Shown: one piece after another, positions 1 to 7,654 of the stretch
How positions within the stretch are numbered: position 1 is the stretch's first letter
Layout of the letters: each line of letters begins with the position of its first letter
Assembly (NCBI GenBank): GCA_945831805.1
Contig: CAMADY010000010.1
Coordinates: forward strand, 1-48,954
DNA from: an uncultured Prevotellaceae bacterium
Lineage (GTDB): Bacteria; Bacteroidota; Bacteroidia; Bacteroidales; Bacteroidaceae
Reading direction: 5' to 3'
Length of the DNA stretch: 48,954 nucleotides
The notes under the pieces: model-generated
What the model was told of the DNA's origin: nothing
Seen by the model: the letters and a program-made list of their open reading frames with translations, nothing else
The model's database searches: none
Translations under genes and position numbers: made by a program

Positions 1-55
1 ACCCGTGACCTCCAGCGTGACAGGCTGGCATTCTAACCAACTGAACTAACGCACC
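1..55 (-). tRNA. tRNA-Asp (anticodon GTC), partial, truncated at window edge
   Basis: Reverse complement reads GGTGCGTTAGTTCAGTTGGTTAGAATGCCAGCCTGTCACGCTGGAGGTCACGGGT: D-loop, anticodon stem CCAGC-CTGTCAC-GCTGG with GTC anticodon, start of T arm. Confidence 0.9.
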
Positions 56-87
56 GTTTCTTGTGGAGTTGTTTTCCAAATGCGGTG

Positions 88-119
88 CAAAGGTACTCAC
101 TTTTTTTGAAACTACCAAA
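88..119 (-). promoter_or_regulatory. Bacteroidetes-type promoter for tRNA-Asp
   Basis: Minus strand TTTG (116-119) - 20 bp - TACCTTTG (88-95). Confidence 0.75.
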
Positions 120-182
120 TATTTTCGAAACTTTTTTAATAAAAAGTGCAATAAATGGTAATTTTAGCATGATTGACTACCA

Positions 183-1865
183 TTATTCAGTAGTTTTTGG
201 CTCAGAAGATGTCTGTTCAGTGTCTTTTTGTGCAGTTGATTTCTTTGAGCGTGAAGAGTTCCTCTGTGGTCTCTTTCGCTGGTTTCTGCCAGACTTCTGT
301 TCTTTTTTCTCTGTTTCTGCAACAGGAGTTTCAACCTCAGGGACTTCAACTTTTGCAACTTCTACCTTTACGTTTTCAACTTTCACCTCTGCCTTTTCCT
401 CTACCTTTGGCTGTTCCTGCTTTGGCTGCTCTGGCTTTGGCTGTTCCATCTTTGGCTGTTCCATCTTTGGCTGCTCAGGCTTAGATTGTTCCTGCTTTTG
501 CTGCTCAGGCTTTTGTTGCTTCTGCTTTTGTTCCTGTTTTTGCTTTTGCTGGTTCTGTTTCTGCTGATTATTCTGCTTTTGCTGATTGTTCTGGTTATTC
601 TGCTTCTGAGGCTGTGCCTTCTGCGGAATAGGTTCAACGTACAGATTATCACCACGGCGCTTGTCACCAGGACGGAATGCATCCATGTTGAGCTTCAGCG
701 GCTCCACTTTCTCACGTTCGCGTGTTGTTGGCACATCACAGAGCCAAGGCTGGCCAGCCGCCATCTGTATATAGTGGTACTGGCGTGTGTAGAAGTCGAG
801 GAGTTTGAGGTCATCAAATGTGAATACCATAGGGCGGAGTGGGGCATAGTGTGCATCCCATTCCTCGTCCGTGATGTCGTTATGATATTGCAGGTCGTCG
901 CATATACCCATAGCGCGTATAGCTACAGAGGCATCGTTGGTCATAAGCAGTACCTTCCTGCCTTGTGCGAAAAGTTCTGCCACCTTGCGAACTATGGCTG
1001 GGTCAGCAAAGGCAGCGTGATGTGACTCTGCTCCGATGCCCATTATGCGCAGACGGTTCTCCTTCTGCTGTGCAAGCATGAGGCGCTTTGCCAGTCGTGC
1101 TGCAGTATTGAGGCATACAATGTTGTCCGACCAGTCGGCATCGTTATGGTTCGATGGATCCTGCATTGACGCAAATCGATCAACCTCCTCGTATGTCTCA
1201 CCCATGATGATAAATCGTCCACCACGGTATTTAGTAAACTTGGAGATAAACTCAAGCTGGCGTTCAAACTGCAGTCGCGCATTGACACGAGGGTCAGAGT
1301 GGCTTGATGAATGTCCGATAAGCAGTTCGAGCCAGATGTTCGTATCGCTTATCACAACGTCATAGTCGAGTACGTTTGTCAGGACTTCCTCAAGGAATCT
1401 GTGCCTTTTCTCCAACTCTTCTATTGTGAGTTGCTGTATCTGCTGATCCGTAAGGATGATGTTACGCTGGGAGGTCTGTGCCAGTTCCACGATGTTGCGT
1501 ATCTTCACGTTTGGCAGAGACGGAATCCTAATAGCCTGCTTTTCTTCAGCAGGCTTCTTATCTATTGCATCAGTAGGTTTCTTCTCTGCTGCCTCTACAA
1601 GTTTCTGTTCTTTAACTTCTACAGCGAGCTGTTTTTCTTCTACTGGCTGCTGAACCTCTGTGGTTTGCTCCTCTGCAACGATAGCTGTCTGTACTTCATT
1701 GTCAGCCACAGCTGTTGCCTCCTCTATTGGAGCTTCGTCGTTCTTTTTATTTGTGCGAGGTTTGCGTGTAGTAGTCTTCTTTGCCCTTGCTGTCTTTGTT
1801 TTCTTTTCAGTCGTTTGAGCATCGCCAATAGCGATCTCTTCAGTAGTTTTTTTTGTTCTTACCAT
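183..1865 (-). CDS. PIN-domain-like protein with long Q/K/E/P-rich low-complexity C-terminal tail
   Basis: 560 aa ORF; SDTNIWLELL ... ETYEEVDRF ... LLMTNDASV motifs resemble a PIN fold; tail of KQ/PEQPK repeats. Confidence 0.8.
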   Translation of the reverse strand: MVRTKKTTEEIAIGDAQTTEKKTKTARAKKTTTRKPRTNKKNDEAPIEEATAVADNEVQTAIVAEEQTTEVQQPVEEKQLAVEVKEQKLVEAAEKKPTDAIDKKPAEEKQAIRIPSLPNVKIRNIVELAQTSQRNIILTDQQIQQLTIEELEKRHRFLEEVLTNVLDYDVVISDTNIWLELLIGHSSSHSDPRVNARLQFERQLEFISKFTKYRGGRFIIMGETYEEVDRFASMQDPSNHNDADWSDNIVCLNTAARLAKRLMLAQQKENRLRIMGIGAESHHAAFADPAIVRKVAELFAQGRKVLLMTNDASVAIRAMGICDDLQYHNDITDEEWDAHYAPLRPMVFTFDDLKLLDFYTRQYHYIQMAAGQPWLCDVPTTREREKVEPLKLNMDAFRPGDKRRGDNLYVEPIPQKAQPQKQNNQNNQQKQNNQQKQNQQKQKQEQKQKQQKPEQQKQEQSKPEQPKMEQPKMEQPKPEQPKQEQPKVEEKAEVKVENVKVEVAKVEVPEVETPVAETEKKEQKSGRNQRKRPQRNSSRSKKSTAQKDTEQTSSEPKTTE

Positions 1866-1980
1866 AAATTAAATTAAGAAGGCCGGAAGGGAAATACCAA
1901 TGGTGGTATTCACTTCCAGCCATATAGGATTATTCTAAGTGGGAGCAGTATATGTTATTGTCTCTGTCACCACAAAACGA

Positions 1981-2997
1981 TTACTCTTCGTAACCGTTAG
2001 GATTATTCTTCTGGAAATTCCATGAGTCACGGCACATTTCCTCAATACCAAACTTAGCCTCCCATCCGAGTTCCGCCTTAGCCTTTGCAGGGTTGCAGTA
2101 GCATGTAGCGATGTCACCCGGGCGACGTGGCTTAATAACGTAAGGCACCTTAAGGTCGTTAGCCTTCTCGAATGCCTTAACGACGTCGAGAACAGAGTAT
2201 CCATGACCAGTTCCGAGATTATAGATAGCGAGACCTTCCTTCTTCTCGATAGCCTTGAGTGCAGCAACGTGACCTGTAGCGAGGTCAACAACGTGGATAT
2301 AGTCACGAACGCCCGTTCCGTCAGGTGTATCGTAGTCGTCACCGAAGATACCGAGCTCCTTACGCATGCCGATAGCAGTCTGCGTGATGTAAGGCATGAG
2401 GTTGTTTGGAATGCCGTTAGGGTTCTCACCGATAAGTCCAGACTCGTGTGCACCGATAGGATTGAAGTATCTGAGGAGCACTACGTTCCACTCTGGATCA
2501 GCCTTCTGTACGTCCATCAGCACCTGCTCAAGCATAGACTTTGTCCATCCGTATGGGTTTGTGCACTGACCCTTTGGACATTCCTCTGTAATAGGAATGA
2601 TGGCAGGGTCGCCATATACCGTAGCAGATGATGAGAAGATGATGTTCTTGCATCCGTTATTACGCATTACGTCAACAAGAACGAATACGCCGTTCATGTT
2701 GTTTTCGTAGTACTCCAATGGTTTTGCAACAGACTCGCCAACGGCTTTGAGTCCTGCGAAGTTAATGACAGCATCAATTTTGTAGTCCTTGAAGAGCTTG
2801 TCCATAGCTTCACGGTCGCGTATGTCAGCCTTTACGAAAGGCACTTTCTTTCCGATAATCTTCTCTACTCTGCTGAGAGCTTCCTCCTTAGAGTTAGCGA
2901 GGTTGTCAACAACGACGACGCTGTGACCAGCCTTGTCAAGTTCGATTGCGGTGTGTGAACCGATATAACCGGCACCACCAGTAAGCAGAATGTTCAT
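1981..2997 (-). CDS. galE: UDP-glucose 4-epimerase
   Basis: MNILLTGGAGYIGSHTAIEL Rossmann motif, YGDP...NPYGWTKSMLE, RPGDIATCYCNPAKA. Confidence 0.95.
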   Translation of the reverse strand: MNILLTGGAGYIGSHTAIELDKAGHSVVVVDNLANSKEEALSRVEKIIGKKVPFVKADIRDREAMDKLFKDYKIDAVINFAGLKAVGESVAKPLEYYENNMNGVFVLVDVMRNNGCKNIIFSSSATVYGDPAIIPITEECPKGQCTNPYGWTKSMLEQVLMDVQKADPEWNVVLLRYFNPIGAHESGLIGENPNGIPNNLMPYITQTAIGMRKELGIFGDDYDTPDGTGVRDYIHVVDLATGHVAALKAIEKKEGLAIYNLGTGHGYSVLDVVKAFEKANDLKVPYVIKPRRPGDIATCYCNPAKAKAELGWEAKFGIEEMCRDSWNFQKNNPNGYEE

Positions 2998-3043
2998 AGT
3001 CTTATTTTTAGTGTTAGGGTTTGAGATTTTTCTTATATATACA

Positions 3044-3160
3044 ATAAGGTGTAAACGTCTGTCGCACGCGTATTATATAATAAGTTGTAAACGTTTGTCG
3101 CACGCGTATTATATAATAAGTTGTAAACGTTTGTCGCACGCGTATTATAAATAAGGTGTA
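3044..3160. repeat. Tandem 36-bp direct repeat, about 3.3 copies
   Basis: ATAAGKTGTAAACGTYTGTCGCACGCGTATTATATA at 3044-3079, 3080-3115, 3116-3150 plus partial ATAAGGTGTA. Confidence 0.9.
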
Positions 3161-3179
3161 GCAGGGTATGGTTTACGGA

Positions 3180-5696
3180 TTAGTCTTTCTCACCGTATCC
3201 GTAACCATATCCGTAACCGTATCCGTAGCCATAGCCGCCATATCCGTAGCCACCGTATCCATAGTGATAGCCATAGCGTCCGTGACCACCTCTTGTAGCA
3301 TTGAGAAGCACAGCCATGTTGTTGAACTTCTTCTCATCGTAGTAGCCCTGGATGATAGGCAGCATGTCGCGCTCAAGGAGGTTCGCACGAATGATGAAGA
3401 GAGTCATGTCTGCGAAGTCAGAGATGATAGAGGTGTCGGCTACGATGTCCGTAGGAGGACAGTCGATGAATATGTAGTCATATTCCTGACGCAGCTTATC
3501 AAGAAGCTCTGTGACGCGTGGGCTGAAGAGCAGCTCCGTAGGGTTTGGCGGAATAGTGCCAACAGGTATGATGTCGAGGTCTTCAGCCTCCTCAACCTTG
3601 TATATAGGGCACTCGTTGATAGCGCCAGAGAGGTAGTCAGAGAGACCCTTCTCCGGCTTGTTACAGAATATACTCAGCGAAGCCTTACGCAGGTCAATAT
3701 CAATGATGATACACTTCTTGTCCTTCAAGGCGAAGGTATTAGCGATGTTCGCAACGAGGAATGACTTACCCGATCCAGGGTTACAGCTCGTCACCATGAT
3801 GACCTTCTTCTCGCCGTCAACGCTTCGAAGCATGAATTCAAGGTTCGTACGTGTAACACGGAACGCCTCATTGATGATGGTACGGCTGTTTTTCTTAACG
3901 ACAATCTTATAGCCGAGACCCTTGTTCTCCTTATGCTTGCTGACCTTCGGTTGGTCTGTCTTCTTGCTTGTTTTATAGAGAGGAATCTCGCCGACGTATG
4001 GTACGTTGAGGTCCTCGATATCCTTACGTCCACGAACACGTGTGTTGAGAATCTCGCGGAGGTAGATGATGCCGACCGGAATCATGAGACCTGCCAGGAG
4101 TGCAATGAGCATTACCTTCATCTTCTGAGGAGAAGTAGGAGTGTTGGTACCCATTGGAGGAGTTATGATACGAGTGTTGTAAGCCGTGAAAGCCTGGTTG
4201 AGTTCGTTCTCCTCACGCTTCTGCAGGAGGAAGAGGTATAGGCTCTCCTTTACCTTCTGCTGACGCTCTACGGAGAGAAGTGTCTTAGCCTGAACCGGGC
4301 TCTTTGCTATCTTGCTTGTGTTCTCGTTCATATTGCCCTGCTCACTCTTGACGAGAGTCTGGAGCTTCGTTGCCTCGTTGTCAAGACTTACGAGTATAGA
4401 CTTGCGCAGTTCCGTCAGCTGGTTGTTGAGGTCGAGCACGAGGGCATTCTCCTCAGAGCTGTTTGATGCAAGGCTGTTACGCTGGAGGAGCATCGTATTG
4501 TACTGCGCGAGTAGTGTCTCAATGGCACTGTTCTCAATGCCGCTGTTAGCAGGCAGCAACTGGTACTTGTTCTTCTCAGCAGACATGTAGTTCTTCACGA
4601 AGCGCACCATGTAGAGCGCATTGGAGTAGTTGCGTGTCTGAGTGCCTGAATGGCTTGCCTCCTGTAATGCCAATGCTGTTGTTGCAGCAATATCCGGCAC
4701 GAGGTTCTGGGTCTTGAATGTAGAGATGTCCGAATCCACAAGACCGAGTTCTCTCTCAATAACCTTCAGGCGCTCATTGATGAACTGGCTTGTGCTCACC
4801 GCAATCTGGTTCTTGTCCTTCACCCAGTTCTCGTTATATACGGCGATGATAGTGTTGAGCACATCCTCAGCGCGCTGGGTGTTCACATCGTTGTATGTGA
4901 GGTTAATGACGGCAGACTGCTTGTCGTTTAGTGCAGCAGAGAAATTGTTCTTGATGCCAGTCATCGCAGCCATGATGCTCTTACGTGCAACAAGGATCTC
5001 CATATTGTCGCCGGTGAGTGCCGTAGAGAAATAAGGTGTCGGTGTAACCTTCATCTGACCGGCAATGGTAGGCACGGCCCTGTTGAATGCACCCTTTATC
5101 TCATCCTTGTGCTCAAACTCCGTGTTGCCCTTCTTTGTCTTCAAGTCCTTGATGGTAAACCCATCCTTGCTGACATACAGCTTGAAGCTAACAGTCTGCT
5201 CGTCGTCGAGACCTGCAATGAATACGTTGACAGGGAGAGTCTTTCCGTAGAGAGTGGCATTCTGGAAAGTGCCGCTTGTCTGGTATGAGAAGTCCTGATG
5301 CAGGCGCTTTGCCACCTCAACGAGTATCGATGGGCTCTGAATAGATACCAACTCATTGTTGACGTCAGATGCTGCACTGAACATGCCGAGGTCTGCACCT
5401 CCGCTGAGCTGTGCCATCATAGAACGTGAGTCCTTGCCGTCTTCCTTGATCATCACCGAAGCATTACGGGTGTAAACCTTAGGTGTCTTCAGGAGATAGA
5501 ACACTCCGATTGTCAGTGTCACCAGCACAGAAACAACGAACCACCACCATCTGTGCAGGCACATGCTGTAGATGTCCATGAAGTTGATGCCCTTATCTAT
5601 CGCTGTCGTCTTGGCAGGGGTTGCCTGATTCTGTATCTCTTGCTTTGGATTTTGTTGTTCCATTGGGATTTTATATTGAATTATGCTGTTTTGCAA
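3180..5696 (-). CDS. Wzc-like polysaccharide chain-length determinant / BY-type tyrosine kinase
   Basis: Wzz-like N-terminus, Walker motif NPGSGKSFLVANIA, IIIDIDLRK, DYIFIDCPP, Tyr-rich C-terminus. Confidence 0.92.
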   Translation of the reverse strand: MQNSIIQYKIPMEQQNPKQEIQNQATPAKTTAIDKGINFMDIYSMCLHRWWWFVVSVLVTLTIGVFYLLKTPKVYTRNASVMIKEDGKDSRSMMAQLSGGADLGMFSAASDVNNELVSIQSPSILVEVAKRLHQDFSYQTSGTFQNATLYGKTLPVNVFIAGLDDEQTVSFKLYVSKDGFTIKDLKTKKGNTEFEHKDEIKGAFNRAVPTIAGQMKVTPTPYFSTALTGDNMEILVARKSIMAAMTGIKNNFSAALNDKQSAVINLTYNDVNTQRAEDVLNTIIAVYNENWVKDKNQIAVSTSQFINERLKVIERELGLVDSDISTFKTQNLVPDIAATTALALQEASHSGTQTRNYSNALYMVRFVKNYMSAEKNKYQLLPANSGIENSAIETLLAQYNTMLLQRNSLASNSSEENALVLDLNNQLTELRKSILVSLDNEATKLQTLVKSEQGNMNENTSKIAKSPVQAKTLLSVERQQKVKESLYLFLLQKREENELNQAFTAYNTRIITPPMGTNTPTSPQKMKVMLIALLAGLMIPVGIIYLREILNTRVRGRKDIEDLNVPYVGEIPLYKTSKKTDQPKVSKHKENKGLGYKIVVKKNSRTIINEAFRVTRTNLEFMLRSVDGEKKVIMVTSCNPGSGKSFLVANIANTFALKDKKCIIIDIDLRKASLSIFCNKPEKGLSDYLSGAINECPIYKVEEAEDLDIIPVGTIPPNPTELLFSPRVTELLDKLRQEYDYIFIDCPPTDIVADTSIISDFADMTLFIIRANLLERDMLPIIQGYYDEKKFNNMAVLLNATRGGHGRYGYHYGYGGYGYGGYGYGYGYGYGYGYGEKD

Positions 5697-5765
5697 AGAG
5701 TTATTCTGATTTCTTGTCGTCTATAGCTTACGAAGCGAAACGAGAGGGTAGGGTAGTGCTCTCTC

Positions 5766-6578
5766 TTATTTCGTTGCGTTGATGACAACGTTTGAAACGG
5801 TCATCAGGAGCGATGCCACCGAGATCCAGAAACTTGTACTGAGCGCATTGTTGCCGTTTACGGTTGTCTGGCGCTTACGATATGGGTTCGGCTCAACATA
5901 AACCACGTCGTTCTGTTGGAGGTAGAAGCCCGGGCTCTTTGTCACGTCAGCAAGTTTCGTAAGGTCCATGGAGTACGTATGTGTCTCACCGTTCTCGATG
6001 CGGATTACCATCACGTTCTCGCGCTGGCCCTGAATGTTGAGGTCGCCAGCCATTCCGAGTGCGTCGAATACGGTAAGCTGATCCTTCGTCATAGCATAGC
6101 GTCCGGCTCTGTTCACCTCACCGAGGACGTTGATATACAGATTGTCCATCTCTACCGTTACGACAGCATCCTTACACTGGTTCTCGTCCACGAGTCTTTT
6201 CTTAATCATTTCCGCAATATCACTGCGCTGCATGTCGCTGACCTTCATGCGTCCGAGCACAGGGAAGTCGATGTTACCATCCGGATCAACGGTGTAGCTC
6301 ATGGTAGATTGAGAGGAGTTAGTAGATTGGCTCATACCGATGCGGTAGCCGGAGATAGGCAGGTTGAAGAGTGCTGCCAACTGAGGGTCCTTGCTTGATA
6401 CTACGATCATAAGTTTGTCACCAGGAGAAACCTTCAGCGTCTGCACCATGGCAGCCTGGAAGATAGTGTCCTTGTTTGTAGCATCCTGGAAATAGGCAAT
6501 GTTCGCAGGAGTCTTGCATGAGCTCATTGCGAGGATAGCGACGAATGTCAGAATTGCTGTCTTCAGAAAAGTCTTCAT
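5766..6578 (-). CDS. Wza-type polysaccharide export lipoprotein
   Basis: Signal peptide with lipobox (AMSSC), SLBB-like segment VTVEMDNLYINVLGEVNRAGRYAM, C-terminal hydrophobic segment; next to wzc. Confidence 0.9.
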   Translation of the reverse strand: MKTFLKTAILTFVAILAMSSCKTPANIAYFQDATNKDTIFQAAMVQTLKVSPGDKLMIVVSSKDPQLAALFNLPISGYRIGMSQSTNSSQSTMSYTVDPDGNIDFPVLGRMKVSDMQRSDIAEMIKKRLVDENQCKDAVVTVEMDNLYINVLGEVNRAGRYAMTKDQLTVFDALGMAGDLNIQGQRENVMVIRIENGETHTYSMDLTKLADVTKSPGFYLQQNDVVYVEPNPYRKRQTTVNGNNALSTSFWISVASLLMTVSNVVINATK

Positions 6579-6700
6579 CAGTTCTTTTTATTTTGATTGT
6601 TTATTAGTTTTTGAAATATTTTATTTCTTTACAAAAAATGTTAATCTGTAAATTTTATTTATATAGTACGAATAATGCGTGTATGCGTGTCATAATGTTG

Positions 6701-6731
6701 CAAAGTTAATATTATTTTCTGAATTACGCAA
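6701..6731 (-). promoter_or_regulatory. Promoter of the wza-wzc-galE-PIN gene run
   Basis: Minus strand TTG (6729-6731) - 20 bp - TAACTTTG (6701-6708). Confidence 0.7.
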
Positions 6732-6791
6732 GAAAATGACAGATTTAACAGTTAATCAATGTTAAACATCCTTGTTTTTACCGTATTTTGC

Positions 6792-6822
6792 TTGCGATTT
6801 TTCTTAAAAAGTAGTAATTTTG
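6792..6822 (+). promoter_or_regulatory. Promoter reading into the 6901 short ORF
   Basis: TTG (6792-6794) - 20 bp - TAATTTTG (6815-6822). Confidence 0.7.
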
Positions 6823-6900
6823 CCCGAAATACAAGATAAGTTAATGGGCATATAGGAAGTTTTCCTTTTAACAAATATACACAAAAACAAAGAATACAAG

Positions 6901-7017
6901 ATGAAGAAGTTCTTATCAATTGCGCTGGCTTTTGCTTTCAGCTCACAGATGATGGCACAGAGCGTTGTCTATGAAACGAGGGACATTGTGGGATTACAAG
7001 CTCATGAGCCACGATAA
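6901..7017 (+). pseudogene. Short ORF with a signal peptide, possibly the remnant of a secreted-protein gene
   Basis: ATG...TAA encodes MKKFLSIALAFAFSSQMMAQSVVYETRDIVGLQAHEPR*; signal peptide plus about 18 residues. Confidence 0.5.
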
Positions 7018-7118
7018 ACGGAATTGACAGATTGTAAGCAGATACGCATAAAATCTGACAATATGACATTTCGAAAAGTTCGTGGCCAGCACCTCAAATA
7101 GAGAAAAATACACCCCGG

Positions 7119-7166
7119 AAAGTCGTCAAAACTATGTCTGAAAGGCATGATTTGACGACTTTTTTG
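7119..7166 (+). terminator. Intrinsic-terminator-like hairpin
   Basis: AAAGTCGTCAAA ... TTTGACGACTTTTTT, 12-bp stem followed by T tract. Confidence 0.7.
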
Positions 7167-7175
7167 TAAAAGCAT

Positions 7176-7252
7176 AGCTTTCACAATGTGATTAGATAGC
7201 TTTCACATTGTAATTAGATACCTTTTATAACGTGATTAGATAGCTTTTACAA
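7176..7252. repeat. Degenerate 22-bp direct repeats, 3 copies plus partial fourth
   Basis: AGCTTTCACAATGTGATTAGAT / AGCTTTCACATTGTAATTAGAT / ACCTTTTATAACGTGATTAGAT / AGCTTTTACAA. Confidence 0.85.
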
Positions 7253-7604
7253 GGCCGAAAACATGCAAAAACAGCCTTATAAAAACGCGTTGCTTCCTTT
7301 GTTGTTGATTATCAATAACTTGCAAATTAGCGTAGATTTGCGCAGAGACGACCCGATTTTAAGTTCATTGTTTTCAAGCCAAGGAATCCGCACTTATAAA
7401 AATCAGTTTGTAAGCAAAACATTACAATTCCTTTCGTTTTGTTATTTTGAGACATACCTTGATTAAATTAGAAATCCATAACTGGACATCTTTACGTTAA
7501 AAGCTAATAATCCTGATGTCAAAAGTGATAACACGTACCATAATTTATACCTTATATGAATATGATCAGACAACTATCAGAATACCCATTATGATAAATA
7601 GTAA

Positions 7605-7643
7605 CAAAAAAGAGCAAAGAACCAGCGGATGGTTCCTCACTCT
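7605..7643 (-). terminator. Intrinsic terminator of the nucleoside kinase gene
   Basis: Minus strand GAGTGAGGAACCATCCGCTGGTTCTTTGCTCTTTTTTG. Confidence 0.7.
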
Positions 7644-7654
7644 CTTGTCGTTTT

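Noticed and set aside
61-567. 168-aa plus-strand ORF, rich in Phe/Cys/Ser
   Set aside because: Antisense shadow of the low-complexity tail of the PIN-like gene.
183-1865. VapBC-type toxin-antitoxin system
   Set aside because: The PIN-like protein is far longer than VapC toxins and no small antitoxin-like ORF adjoins it.
3044-3160. Possible CRISPR array (36-bp repeats)
   Set aside because: Units are contiguous with no spacers and no cas genes nearby; a simple tandem repeat.
3168-3764. 198-aa plus-strand ORF
   Set aside because: Antisense to wzc; low-complexity start mirrors the YG repeat.
7002-7184. 60-aa minus-strand ORF
   Set aside because: Spans the terminator hairpin and repeats; no ribosome site or recognisable domain; not supported as a gene.
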